Positions 11,764 to 23,700 of a stretch of 64,000 nucleotides of DNA are shown here, in pieces (positions within the stretch are counted from its first letter, which is position 1; the number at the start of each line of letters is the position of its first letter). The notes beneath the pieces were generated by a model, which did not search any database, had not been told where the DNA came from, and was given only the letters and a program-made list of their open reading frames with translations. Position numbers and translations under genes: made by a program. The stretch is from Papaver somniferum (lineage: Eukaryota > Streptophyta > Magnoliopsida > Ranunculales > Papaveraceae). The stretch covers positions 211,374 through 275,373 of the forward strand of contig NW_020635485.1 of NCBI RefSeq assembly GCF_003573695.1. Direction: 5' to 3'.

Positions 11764-12075
11764 ATGGGTGAAAACGCTGTGGGTATTGAATCTCAACTTC
11801 GAAAACTTGAAACCTTTCATGTTGAATTCAAGTGTTACTTCTCGAAGGAACATAAAAAGAGTCATATCTCTCTTGAGGTTATGTTTTCCCTAATGGGGGA
11901 TTTTGAAGTCACTCGTGAGCTTCTAGAAATGGCAGTTGTGAATGAGAAACTGCTCTAATCGGATCTCTTGAAGTCGATTGTGGAGATGAATCTTCTCATG
12001 CAAAGACTCAATCAACTGAAAGAGAAGAGAAGATCAAGGATTCAATGCACCGAAGAATCTTCTGTTAATATATAG
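11764..12075 (+). pseudogene. Short helical ORF downstream of gag-like ORF (family A)
   Basis: ATG 11764 opens MGENAVGIESQLRKLETF...; TAA at 11956-11958 interrupts it, and the same frame continues (LLKSIVEMNLLMQRLNQLKE) to TAG 12073. It is strongly helical, Leu/Glu/Lys-rich and probably a coiled coil. A similar-looking helical ORF sits at 44558-44971 (minus) in the related relic, again far from the primer site. Function unknown. Confidence 0.4.
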
Positions 12076-14104
12076 AGGTCTTCTCTAGAGATTAAGTTAT
12101 TACTGCTGGACTTAATCTAGTTTAATAGACATCAATTTGTGATTTCTTTCATCAATTGTATTGGTCTATTATGAATAAAACTATTATGAATAAAATTATT
12201 TGTTTTGAGTATTTTTCTTGTGATAGTTTTCGGTTTACATAGCTTGTGCTTCATTGCCTTTATCTTATGTGTTATTTATGATTATGAGATGTTTGATTTC
12301 GGTTTTATTACTGTGATATTCGATCTCATATGTGAACCCTCATGGTTTGGGTGACTTTTTGATTTAGCAGGATTAAGTTCCAACCCAAGTAGGTAGGCTT
12401 TATCAAAGGATTATGAGGGGTTCTCTTAGAAACAGTATGTGAAAAATTCACAATATGTTGAATCGATTTTGGTTTAGCATAAAAGCATATGTGTTTCGAC
12501 GGTTTTCAACTTTTGCTTGCAATAGTTCAAAACCGGTTTTCAACCTTTCTCTGGTAAGGGTTGAGGTGTATTGTTATTTCTTTTGCTTATGCATGAGTAT
12601 GACAACGAGAGGTGATATTTCGTTATTGATCCTCCCTGGACGAAGATGCAATCGTATTGGAGGAGTGGATGCGAAATTAAGGTAACAATGTTGTTAGTTA
12701 ATTGTTTTCCTGTTTAAGAAAAGCCGGAGTTTACATTATATATATGTATTGCTTTTGCTTAACGAAATTTAGGTGCAATTGATTTATTATTCCATGATAT
12801 GTGTGTGGATGTGTGTTTCAATTGATTCATGTTAAGAAAAACTATTGTTATCTTGATTTATTGTGTGCTATCAATCGTTTAGGCTTACGAAGTTATGGTA
12901 CAATTGATGTGTGTGTTTATTCAATTGGTTCAAGTTAAGGAAAACCAGTGTTGTCTTGATTTTGTTAGGTATCGATAGTTTAAACTTAAAAAAGTGCGGT
13001 ACAATTGATATGTTTGTGATTCAATTGGTTCCGGTTAATAAAAAACCTTTGGTATTTTGCTTTGGTAGTTTATCACTGGTTTAGGATTACAAAATTACGG
13101 TGCAAATGCGGTGCTTATAACGTCTATATCGATTCAATTGCTTCCGGTTGAGGTGAATAATTTTGCAAGTTGATTTATATTGGTTGGTATGAATTATTTA
13201 TGACTTAACGAAATAATATGCTTACGGGACGAGTTGTTTAGTCCAATTCGATTCCAGATAAGAAGCTAAGTTAATTCTGATCTTAGTTTGTCTTATCGAA
13301 GTGAGGTTTCGGTTATTCAAGCCTAATCGAATGCCTAAACAAATAAATACTAGTTAATTAACCTAGTATTTGGTTTGTTTGAAATTGAAAGGTCTAAGTT
13401 GTGGATAATTAGAACCTGATGAGAAAGATGGAGTTTTATACTTTATTTTGGTCTTATCGAATTAAGCGGTTGTTCTTGGACAATCGGTTTAGCAAAGGAG
13501 CTATATTGTTTAGTTGTTTTTGGTTTGCTAAATTAAATGGGAAAAATTGTTTCGGACAATTGTTTCCTTGGTAACACTTCAAAATAAAACTACTTGTAGT
13601 TTCGGTTTTGATGATGGTTATCAGAACATGATGTGTGGAACCCTCGTGCCTAACTCTACAGGTTTGCAAGTCTATTTCTGAGATTTGTAAGATTCTTTTC
13701 GTGTTGTCCTGTGTTTATTCACTTCTTTGTCATTTTTGTGACAAAAAGGGAGAGAAATATATGGAGTAAACAGGTGATACTGGCATTGATATTTATATTG
13801 GTTGGTATCACTAGGGGAAAGAACATTGGTGCTTGAATGTTATATCTAACGAAAGAGTGAAAGCACGGACTAAGGGGGAGTAACATGTCATACTGTGGTA
13901 TAACAAAGCCGTGCGGATTGATTATATACCTATCTTCCTTAGGGGGAGTATTTTGCTTTGTTATTATGATGTCAACAACGACATTTTCAAGGATTGAATG
14001 TAAGCAGGTTTTTCCGTGATGTTGAATCAGGAGTCAAGCGGATGTAATTTGTTTATCCATATTGATGTAAGATTTTTGTCACTAAAATTGACAAAGGGGG
14101 AGAT
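12076..14104 (+). other. Non-coding 3' interior and polypurine tract of family A element
   Basis: Two kilobases of AT-rich sequence without coding potential. Between about 12780 and 13150, phrases such as CAATTGATTCATGTTAAG, CAATTGGTTCAAGTTAAG and CAATTGGTTCCGGTTAA recur every 110-130 bp, a degenerate tandem array. Two AGGGGGAGTA motifs precede the polypurine tract AAAGGGGGAGAT (14093-14104), which abuts the 3' LTR and primes plus-strand DNA. Confidence 0.6.
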
Positions 14105-16855
14105 TCTTAGAGCATTGATCGATTGAACCCACCATGCGTTGGTATGTCAAGTGTGGTTGTCATATTTTAGTGAATCAAAACTCATATTAAGAGTCGCTTG
14201 TTTTTGTACTAGAGTTATACTTCGTATAGGTTAGCTTGAAAGTGTTAGGATATGAGACACTACAAGTATTGCGAAGTCTTGAAGGTGTGAAGAAGCAAGG
14301 AGCTACAACAACGACGATCATCCTTCCACTTGAGGTTAGTGATATTTGACTTGAACTGTTTCATTCCCTATCGTATCTTTCAAGTCGTGCATATTGAAAA
14401 CATAACTGCGAAGCATTTTTGAACTCTAGATAGACATAGTATTAAGGAATACAATACGAGGTTTATTGCTTAACTATTAAACTTTGTAGATAAGACATCT
14501 CCATAATCGTTTGAATGATATTGTGGTTATGTATGGGTATAAGATGAGGATTTCATCCTAGGGAACAATGCTTGCATGTGTTCTAAGGAAGTAAGTTCAT
14601 AGACTTGTTTTGTGAACCGAAAATGAAATGGCCAGGAGTTATTGGTTTTGTTATTCATTGCATATCTTATGAACAACCAATATGTGTGATAGAGTAGAAC
14701 CGCTCACAACTTGTTGTGTTCTTGGTAAAACTATTCACAATGTCCTGACTTTTGTAATTATAGAACTTTTATTAGTAAAACCAATCTTAAGTAATCACCT
14801 TGGTATGTATCGGTTATGCAACAGCCAAAAGATGAGAGGGGAACCGATCCTTGTAAGGGGTGAAGGGAACCGATCCTAGTAAGGGGTGCAGTGCAAATAA
14901 GGGGAACCGATCCGTGTATGGGGTGCAGTGCTTTTACAGTGAAAAGGGGAACCGATCCTGTGAAGGGGTGAAGTACATACAAGTTAGATACCATATATAT
15001 GTGGGGAACCGATCCTAGTACCTAGTCAACCATATCTTTGGTAAGATGGTGTGACTATGCGTTGTACTCACATGGAGGTAGAACCGAAACTTGTTTTGGT
15101 AGAACCGTAAACCCATGAGTGTGATTGAATGTTTCGTTTGATCAATCACATAGTTCTTGAAATTCAGATGAACCAATTCTAAACTTGTTTGGAAGTGTGG
15201 CAAATCGGTTTCAAGATTGTAAGTGTGGAAGAGAACTTACAAAGAGAAGATGTCGACAAACTTTGAACACGTGATGAATGCGTATTTACTATAACTGTTC
15301 AAAGATATTCCTTAAAGGCTAAATGGAAGAGAATCCCAGAATCAAAACATATAAGTTAAGAATCTTTTAATTAAGGTTATTAATTTTATCTTGGACGAAA
15401 ACTTATGGAATTGGTAATGTGCATTTACTAATTATATTTTCCAACATATTTCGATTATATTTTTGGACAGAGCATTTCCAGGAATTATGAAAACCGAATC
15501 CGTGCATTTATGAGTATCTTGAGAATATTTTTGGTTTTGGAAATTCCTTGGTGTACAAACTTCCTTGTCTATAAATACCGAAGTTTGCCTTCACTAGCAA
15601 ACTAATCCTTCGTAACAATTTGACTTCCTCTTTTGTCATTGCTACTGGTGTAGCCGCCTATCGGAGAGGAGAATAATCTAATTAGGTTAAATCTCTTACG
15701 ACCGCTCAGTTTAAAGTCTTCTTTGGGATTGAGAAGCTCTAGTGCGACCCGTTGGTAGGAAACTAGATAATTGCGGTTTATCTTTGTTTTCGATTTGATT
15801 TGATTGACTAACAGAGGTTGAAATCTGTTTGGACCTAGTTTGTTTATGCTTGAGAATCTTCTCTTCTGATATAAGATTCACTCAAACTAGTACAGAGTTT
15901 TGACAGGGATCTTTAGATTGTTGTAAGATCTAAAGACGTTCTTGTGGTGATCCATTGTTAACAGACTCCGTTTTGTGCGTGATTGATCACAAGAAGATTC
16001 AAGTGATTGTGTGCAGGTGTTTATTGAAGATCAAAGAAGATTTGAAGACGACGAAGATATTGAAGATCTGACTTGGATTTCTAATATTTAGTGTGCGTAA
16101 TACTTGTTTGGGAAAAGAGGATCCAATTGATAATCGGTTTATCCTTGTGGTAGATTGGATTGATTGATTGTAGTAGATCGGCATCAACACGGTTACTTTG
16201 TGGATTAAAGGTGTTATTGTCTTAATCTTAACTGATTGCCTTCCGGGTGATTGAAACGTAAGATAGATCTAGACCTGACGAATGAGTTTATGTTGAGATA
16301 AACGGAAGAGCTTTTGTTTGACTCATATCACTTTGTTGAAGTGAGTTGATACCAAACAGATTTCTTGTTTCTTTACTGTTTGGAATACGAACCAAAGGGA
16401 TTGTTCCAAGTACGTGACTTATTTATAAGTTGGAGGCGTGGGAATACAGACGGAACTAGTTATACTATAGAGTTAGGTACTTAGTCTCAACTATACGAAG
16501 TAAGTGTCATTTTGTATAGCGGCTTAATCCTGAGAGTATTCAATTCTGGACAAGGTCCCGGGGTTTTTCTGCATTTGCGATTTCCTCGTTAACAAAATCT
16601 TGCTTTGTCATTTACTTTTATTTTCTGCATTATAATTGTTGTTATTATAATTAAAGTAAATCACACAAACTTTAATATCCTATTACTTGATAAGTTGATC
16701 CCACTGTGTTTGGTTAAGTCCGAACCTTTTTATCAAGTAACACAGTTTGTCGTTGTATTGTCTCGATCTGGTATCCATAGACGATCACACAGAGTGAACC
16801 GATTAGTTGTATTGTCTTTTAGCTTGAGGTATATTTGGGTACCCTCGCCTTTTCA
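14105..16855 (+). repeat. 3' LTR of family A
   Basis: Starts TCTTAGAGC, where the 5' LTR has TGTTAGAGC, so the terminal TG is mutated to TC. It ends CGCCTTTTCA. It is collinear with the 5' LTR, including the minisatellite (14837-15025) and TATA box. It lacks about 57 bp near 16816 that the 5' LTR keeps. Confidence 0.9.
14837..15025 (+). repeat. Minisatellite in family A 3' LTR
   Basis: Five units with core GGGGAACCGATCC, at about 14839, 14872 (GGGAACCGATCC), 14900, 14945 and 15003. The second unit is intact here but decayed in the 5' LTR, so the array was already present when the element inserted. Confidence 0.8.
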
Positions 16856-17087
16856 GCAACTCTTAGTTGTGGGTGAGATCAGCTAAGGGAATCAAGTACG
16901 CAGTGTCCTGCAGGGATCAGGGGCATAAGAGTACAACTGTACCTTGTATCAGTGGGAGATTGATAGGGGTTCAACTATACTCCAGTCTGAAGTTAGTTTG
17001 CAGTAGGCTAGTGTATGTAGCGGCTTAATATAATGTGTATTCAATCTGGACTAGGTCCCAGGGTTTTTCTGCATTTGCGGTTTCCTC
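16856..17087 (+). repeat. 5' LTR of family B, second segment
   Basis: GCAAC (TSD of family A element) followed by TCTTAGTTGTGGGTGAGATC, the continuation of the family B LTR. It runs to the LINE insertion point, where CATTTGCGGTTTCCTC (17072-17087) is the LINE target site. Confidence 0.88.
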
Positions 17088-17198
17088 TTTTTTTTTCTTT
17101 TTTTTTTAAAGTTCAAAATACAACCCATAAAGAAGACTAAAAGAAAAAAGGAAAAGGAAAAGGAAAAAAGAAAAAAGCTAAAATAGGAAAGAGCAAAA

Positions 17199-20100
17199 TC
17201 AGGAAAATCTGTAGTAAGGTTGTCTTGGCTGTTCAAGACAATGTGAATTACTAGGTCTTTCATTGAACTTGATTATTTGTCCTTTCTGCAATTGAGCTCC
17301 CTTCTTAGCATAATGATCAGCTGAGAAATTAATTTCTCTATAGACATGTTTGAAGTTAATAGATTGAATTCTTGAAGTAATCCTTTGCCATCTAGCTAGA
17401 AGAAACCAGGGGATCTTGTCTTGCTGAAGAGCTTTAGCACATAATCTAGAATCAGTTTGCAGAATAAGCTGAAAATGAAAGTTCTCAATTGCCCATTCTA
17501 AGGATCTAATACAAGCAATGAACTCTGCAACATAGTTGGTAAAAATCCCCAGACCTCCATATTCTGCAAAAATGAAAGCTCAAGTGTGATCTCTTGCTAT
17601 AAATCCATACCCTGCAAAACCTGGGTTTCCCCTGCAGGCTCCATCACAGCAAAGTAATATAACATTCTCATTTGGCAGAGTGAAGAAGATTTCAACAATT
17701 CTAATTCTTTTTATTTTTCTGAATTGGATGTTGAAGAATTGTAGAATAGACTTCTCAATATCAGTACCCCACATAATACCCTTCAGTCTAGCTTCACATT
17801 CATGAACTATCTTAGCAATTCTGAACTGAATCTTAGTTAGCGCTGGCTTCTCATCATCATAACAAATAACATTCCTTAAAAACCACAGTTCAACCATAGC
17901 AGTATAAGAACTGATACACCAAATCTCCTTTATCACGGGACTAGAAGATTTATGAAGTTTCAAAATATCCTCAAAAGAGTTTGGTTTGGGAAATAGGAAG
18001 ATACCTGAAAGCCAATTCCACAGACTGGTGCTGAAAGAACATTGCCATAAAATATGTTCAATATTATCTTCTCCATTATGACAAATATAACACCTTGACG
18101 CAAAATGAAATCCCTTTTTCCTCAGGTTCTCTTCTGTAGCACAAACATTTCTTGCAATCTTCCACACATTTGCAGTTGTTGAAGGGAGAACTGCAGGATC
18201 CCATATTTTTTTATACCAATGTATCTTAGGATGATGAAGTCTGATTTTAGTAATAGCTTCTGAAACAGAGAATTTCCCAGAATGACTGTTACACCAAATG
18301 AGTAAGTCTTCACCTGCTTTCATAACAGGAAGTTGATCAATGCTGAAGAATTGAAGGAAATCTTCATGAAAGCACCAATGATTATCAACAATTAAATCCT
18401 GAACTTTCATATGAGGATGCTGAACAATATAAGGATGATTAGGAAAGATTTTACATATTGGATCATCAAAAATCTATTTATCATTCCACATAGAGACTTT
18501 TGCACCGTTGCCAATTACCCATCTCATAGTATCATATGCCTGTGATATATCAAGTTTTAGACCAACATTTCCCCCTCTTCTAGAAGTTGACATCTCATTA
18601 ACTAGCTCAGAAGCTAATAGAATTTGCTCATGAATGTTTCTACTTTTTACAAAGGCATATTGCTGTTGTGAAATAAGAACTGGTAAAAATCTATTGAGTC
18701 TTTCAGTAATTATTTTGGTGATAATTTCAAAACAGAAATTACTAAGGCCAGTAGGTCTAAAGATTCTAGCATTCTTAGCTCCTTTAACTTTAGGAATTAA
18801 GAAAACAAAGTTGGAATTCATACCACTAGGAATAGTGTTTCTTCTCCAGCAAATTGAATGGCATCCACTAAGTTGTCTTTATTGATTTCCCAAGTTGCTC
18901 TGTAAAAAGCTCCAGTGAAACCATCTGGGCCTGGTGCACTATCAACATTCAGATTAAAAACAACTCTCTTAATTTCCTTTTCATTTGGACAATCTTCCAA
19001 AAAAGCATTTTCATCTTCAGAAATAATATTAGAAACAACATCAAAAATAGAGTCATTTATCTGAACTGGTTGATGTTCAAATTTCTTCTTGAAGTAATCA
19101 ATAAGCACATCAGAGATCCCCTGTTGAGTAGTAATAATATCACCTGAATCATTTTCCAATTCTGAGATGGAATTTTGAGATTGTCTCATTTTAATTGAAG
19201 TATGGAAGAAATTGGAGTTCACATCTCCATCTTTAATACAGTTCATTCTAGCCTTATTTCTTAAGAAAGTGTTGAGTTTATTAGCAGCAATTTCATAATT
19301 ACCTCTGGCAGTAACCAAATTATTCAGCAAGGAAATATTGGTTGGATCAGCATCTGAAATAATAGTTTCTTCCATCATCTTATCTTCAGCTTTTTTAAGA
19401 TTGTCATGGACATTCCCAAAAACTTCCCAGTTCCAATCTTTGAGAATCTTCTTTAGTCTTTTTAATTTGTTCATATAGATAAAAATGGGATTACCAGAAA
19501 TGTCTTCACTCCAAGAGTCAATAACAACTTGTAAGAAGGAAGGATGACTCAGCCACATTTGTTGAAACCTGAAAGGAGTATTTAAAGCTCTACTAATAGT
19601 AGTATCAGCCACATGGTCAGATATCCCCCTTGCAGCTACATGATAATGCCAACCACTAAAAGTATCCAGCCATTTCAGATTAAATAAGGCTCTGTCCAAA
19701 TTACATAAGATTCTTTTGTTCCAAACTCTGCCATTACACCAAGAAAATTCTAAGCCACTTTTAGGAGCTTGAATTAGGCCACAAGAGTCAACACAATCCT
19801 TAAAATCACTCATTGCAGCATTAAGAGGACTTCTGCCTCCCTTTTTTTCATCAGCATTTAGGACAGTGTTAAAGTCACCTATAAGAAGCCAAGGTTTATC
19901 AAGTAAACTTATTTCATATAAATCCTGCCATAAGATTCTTCTATTCACTGTATAAGAATTAGCATGAATACCTGTAACAAGAACACCACCAACCTCCACA
20001 GTAACACTTTGACTAGAAATTTTAACCACATTAGGAACTTGAATTGAGCAATTCCAAAACAACTAAATATTTCCTTTATTACCATCTGTAGAATTATGAA

Positions 20101-20266
20101 TTATTTTATGATGCATACCAGGAAACTTTATTCTGGATTTCTGAGATTCAATTTTCGGTTCCACCAGCCAAACTAGAGTAGGATTATTATGCTTGACTAA
20201 AGAATGTAATTTATCCCTGGCCTTTTGTCTCTTAAGGCCCCTAAGATTCCAAAAAACAACTTTCAT
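17199..20266 (-). pseudogene. LINE ORF2: endonuclease, RT (catalytic core deleted), RNase H
   Basis: Starts MKVVFWNLRGL at 20266 and ends at TGA 17199-17201. Endonuclease motifs are visible in order: FWNLRGL, VEPKIE, IGDFN, FSWCN, LDRAL and GISDH. The RT begins with SAPGPDGFTGAFY, FLIPKV and RPTGLSN and reaches motif A (LDISQAYDTMRW). It then jumps directly to VIGNGAKVSMWND, so motifs B-D with the YADD box are deleted. A linker with CYICHNGEDNIEHILWQC (zinc-binding type) follows, then RNase H with CDGACRGNPG, AEFIACIRSLEWA, TDSR and SADHYAK, all four acidic positions present. Breaks: stop TAG after GNKGNI (20063), frame change near 18820, stop near 18474, TGA near 17580. Only a partner LINE could have mobilised it after the deletion. 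Confidence 0.88.
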
Positions 20267-20267
20267 T

Positions 20268-20998
20268 TGAAAGGTTGCTGAGGAGGAGGAGGTGAACTCC
20301 CTTTGTCAACCAAAAGCTTCATACTCTCTTTGCTAGCTTTTCTAGTAACCACTGCTGGTTTTTTAGGAGGTTTTTTCTTCCCAGCTAACTTATCATTTTC
20401 ACTAGATTCAGGAACCTGAGTAATCACCTTTTATTTTTGTAAAATAGTAACTGGTTGAGAAATAGATCCAAATTCTAATAAATTAGAAGTACTAACCTCC
20501 TTTATTTCACCATCTTCAAAGTCAGATAGTTCACTGTCATTGTCTTGTAATATTTCATATTGATTATAATTAATCTGAATAGAAGGATTAGAGATAGCAA
20601 GAAGACCTAGATTTGATCCTCCTTTAGTAACTTCAGTAAAAGGGAGTTCTCAATTTGTAGCTGCTGGAGAAGATGAAGATGATTTGTTTAAGATTTTTGG
20701 ACTTGGATTTTGAGGTGTCTCAACTGGTTTAGCTATTAAACTTGGGATCAATGGAGATTGAGTGACCCTCAATGGAGTAAATAAATATTATGTATATTCT
20801 TTACTGGTGTAGAGATAGAAGTTTGTTGATCCTTGGTTGCCTCAGAATTCTTTATTGGTGTAGAAGTAGAAGCCTGCTGAGTATTTGCTGCATTTGACTG
20901 CTTGTTAATTCTGCATTCAGATAATTGATGTCCAACAATTCTATATTTATGACAGAGTTTTGGCAGATTTGTTAAAGTCACCCCCTGTGAGAAAGCAC
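20268..20998 (-). pseudogene. LINE ORF1 C-terminal part, zinc knuckle damaged
   Basis: The 5'-truncated ORF1 begins inside a CCHC knuckle. CHKYRIVGHQLSEC has Tyr in place of the second Cys (Cys-x2-Tyr-x4-His-x4-Cys), so metal binding is lost. A Ser/Thr/Pro-rich tail follows through two or more frame changes and ends in a basic Lys/Pro stretch (KKPPKKPAVV), then PPPPQQPFK just ahead of ORF2. ORF1 proteins bind the LINE RNA. Confidence 0.65.
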
Positions 20999-21014
20999 CA
21001 TTTGTGGTTTCCTC

Positions 21015-21384
21015 GTTAACAAAACTTATGGTGTGTGTGTTATTTCTTTTCAGCATTATATTTTATATAACTGAAATAATACAGGTTGTGCGTTAAAATC
21101 ATCAATTGGAAATCCAACCTTTGGTTGTTGATTGATATTAATTGATCCTTGGACATAGGTCTTTGGTACCGTCCAAGTTATCTTTCTCTTTGATGAAGAC
21201 TCGCAAATTTCTATTTGCTTGAGTAAAGATCAAATCGAGAGAGTGAGATATAAACTCTTTGATATATCTTTTTATTGATTGAGTCTGACTGTCTAGTTGA
21301 TTCTCATAAAAAGTATATTGGAGTTTGTCCATACAGATTGCTAAGTGAAATATTGGATGGTGTTGTTAGACCCCCGCTTTTTCA
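21015..21384 (+). repeat. 5' LTR of family B, third segment
   Basis: Resumes GTTAACAAAACTT after the LINE and ends GACCCCCGCTTTTTCA. The next bases (21385) are the primer site ATTGGTATCATAG. The three segments together reproduce the order seen in the solo LTR at 45722-48010. Confidence 0.88.
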
Positions 21385-21923
21385 ATTGGTATCATAGTAG
21401 GCAAACACACTAAAGACCTCAAAACTCGGTGTTCGTGGCGATCTGACTCTATGGATTATAAATTCTCAATTAACGCTTCACCAAGGTTGAAAAAGAACCG
21501 CAAGAAAAGATCTGATAAACTGGTTACTCTTTAAAAGAGATTGGAAGAACAAATCCGGATCTACTCTAAACTTGTTGCAGAAATTGCGACTCTTAAGGAT
21601 TTGATTTCTAATAAGAGTCTCTCATTGAATCTGAGATAATCCAGTTGTTATTTTCTAAAGAATTGTCACCAGCCAGATAATGTTCATCGATCGGTTGTTG
21701 AGAAAACTGATGTGACTAGGAACCACTCAGAAAAATTTCAAGAGTCTGGCTTATATGAATGCTCTGTCGATCATTCTCAACAAGCCCGTATGTCCTCGGG
21801 TGTAAGTAATCCTCGCAAAAATACTTTGCAACCTTGCGTTACTCAACAAAGACATACAATTTTATCAGGAAATTCTAAACAGAAAAGTACTGATAATTTG
21901 AGTAACCTTGCCTTGTGTTTTAC
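21385..21923 (+). pseudogene. Remnant gag-like leader of family B element
   Basis: The primer site (21385) is followed at ATG 21451 by a basic, helical frame (MDYKFSINASPRLKKNRKK...) with a stop near 21531. It continues as LEEQIRIYSKLVAEIATLKD, a coiled-coil-like stretch comparable in position to the gag-like ORF of family A. A Ser/Gln-rich section (21712-21920) follows. It breaks at about 21924 into LTR sequence. No known domain is visible. Confidence 0.4.
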
Positions 21924-23581
21924 CTCGTTTGTGTGCTAAGTCCACGAACTCAGTCTGCGAACCCAGTCCGTGAACTGGCGGAAGTTCTCGAACCGAGAAT
22001 TTCTGCTGAGTTTGGAAAACTCAACCGATTAACTTAAGTCCGTAAACTTGTTTGTGAGTTTAAGTGGTTATGACATGAAACATTAATTATTAAGCAATGC
22101 TTTATGCAAACCGTGGCTATAATGTTCATGAGTTGATTCTAATCGAATCGAATCATCTTTGTTTCAATTGTGTCTTGTTTAGTTACATAAGATCAATTTA
22201 ACTAGTTATGGTGGAGAAGAACAAGGTTAATATGAAATTCTCATATGGTTGACCTTTTGGGTTATCATGTTAAACCAACATACACGTACTCCTTTAGGCA
22301 TGGTTTTCACGAACCCAGTAAACGTGTACCCAAGTGTGTGTGACAAGCTATGTCTTTCGATCTAACGGTTGAGAGATATTGGCTTGAATCTAAATCAGTT
22401 TTCATCTAACAGTGAATATGGATTTCTTTGTAACTAAGGAAAAACCTTGATTTGAAGACTATATAAAGGAGACATCTAGCTAGAGCAAAACTTAATCCCC
22501 ACACGTCTGTGTGATACTAGTGCGCTCGCTAGAGTCGATCTCCATTAACCTTTGATTTTCTTCTCTAAAATCAGGTTAACGACTTAAAGACTTCATTGGG
22601 ATTGTGAAGCCAGACCGATACTACTTTTTTTCGTAGTTGTGTGATCTAATCTTGCATCTCCTATCGTACGAGTACAATCTTTAATTGGCTTGGGATCGTG
22701 AGATTTCTCCGATAGGCAAGATAAAGAAGTCACAAACATCTTTGTCTCACTGTTTGTGATTCCTCGATAATCCGCTTGTTTAGTCAGGAAGGATTGTTGA
22801 GAGGTGATTTATTAATCTAGGATGTTCTGCTAAGACCGGAATATCAATTTGGTTCCCGTTACCTTGATTTTATATCTAAAGACGGAACAAAACCTAGGGT
22901 TTATCTGTGGGAGACAAATTTATCCTTTTGATAGACTTTTCTATGTGAAACAGATTCATTTATTATCAAGTCTATGATTTTTGGTTGCAACAACTCTTAG
23001 TTGTGGGTGAGATCAGCTAAGGGAATCAAATACGCAGTGTCCTGCTGGGATCAGCGGCGTAGGAGTACAAATGTACCTTGTATCAGTGGGGCATTGATAG
23101 GGGTTCCACTTTAGTCCAGTCTGAAGTTAGGTTGCATTAGGCTAGTGTCTGTAGCGGCTTAATATAGTGTGTATTCAATCTGGACTAGGTCCCGGGGTTT
23201 TTATGCATTTGCGCTTTCCTCGTTAACAAAACTTCTGGTGTCTTGATTATTTCTTTTCCGCATTATATTTTATATAACTGAAATAATACAGGTTGTGCGT
23301 TAATATCATCAATTGGAAATCCAACCTTTGGTTGTTGATTGATCCTTGGACATTGGTCTTTGGTACCGTCCAAGTTATCTCTCTCTTTGATAAAGACTCG
23401 CAGATTTCTATTTGCTTGAATAAAGATCAAATCGAGAGAGTGAGATATAAACTCTTTGATATATATTTTTATTGATTGAGTCTGACTGTCTAGTTGATTC
23501 TCATAAAAAGTATATTGGAGTTTTTCCATACAAATTGCTAAGCGAAAGATTGGGTGGTGTTGTTAGTCCCCCGCTTTTTCA
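21924..23581 (+). repeat. 3' LTR of family B, 5'-truncated
   Basis: Starts inside the LTR at CTCGTTTGTGTGCTAAGTCC (compare about 6348) and runs to TTTTCA at 23581, next to the TSD ACTAC. The first about 0.7 kb of the LTR and the internal region next to it are missing. This indicates one deletion joining the gag leader to the LTR interior. Confidence 0.85.
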
Positions 23582-23700
23582 ACTACTTCATCGTCGTCTT
23601 CATCATCCTCATCTTCAGCTTGAACCCCAAATTATTTTTCCATGTTTCTCTTATTTATTTTTACTTCCAATTCCTATGTTAACCTGTCCATCTCCATCTC

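Larger units (their letters stand above)
7453..16855 (+). mobile_element. Complete LTR retroelement, family A, non-autonomous (LARD-like)
   Basis: Both LTRs are present (7453-10260 and 14105-16855), flanked by the exact TSD GCAAC (7448-7452, 16856-16860). Removing it restores the family B LTR, reading ...GCAACTCTTAGTTGTGGG as in the intact copy near 22990. The primer site is ATTGGTATAAGAGCAGG at 10261 and the polypurine tract is AAAGGGGGAGAT before 14105. The 3.8-kb interior carries one gag-like ORF with a single internal stop (10330-11424) and a short helical ORF (11764-12075). No protease, integrase, RT or RNase H is present, so mobility must have depended on proteins supplied in trans. The LTRs differ by scattered substitutions and one deletion of about 57 bp. 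Confidence 0.92.
17088..20998 (-). mobile_element. LINE (L1-type, RNase H-bearing), 5'-truncated, minus strand
   Basis: The element is flanked by a 16-bp TSD (CATTTGCGGTTTCCTC at 17072-17087; CATTTGTGGTTTCCTC at 20999-21014, one mismatch). It ends in a poly(T) run at 17088-17107, the poly(A) tail on the minus strand. It carries the 3' part of ORF1 and then ORF2 with an APE-type endonuclease, a partly deleted RT, a zinc-binding linker and a C-terminal RNase H. It inserted into the 5' LTR of the family B element. 5' truncation and a long TSD fit target-primed reverse transcription. Confidence 0.92.
5670..23581 (+). mobile_element. LTR retroelement, family B, inserted in the Harbinger
   Basis: The element starts TGTTAGAG at 5670 and ends TTTTCA at 23581, with the 5-bp TSD ACTAC at 5665-5669 and 23582-23586. 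The 5' LTR is split into three pieces (5670-7452, 16856-17087, 21015-21384; about 2.4 kb in sum) by a family A LTR element and a LINE. A primer site ATTGGTATCA follows directly at 21385, as in Ty1/copia elements primed by initiator tRNA-Met. Only about 540 bp of internal sequence survives before a truncated 3' LTR (21924-23581), so most of the internal region plus about 0.7 kb of the 3' LTR has been deleted. There is no pol. Solo copies of the same LTR occur at 34502-36868 and 45722-48010. Confidence 0.88.
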
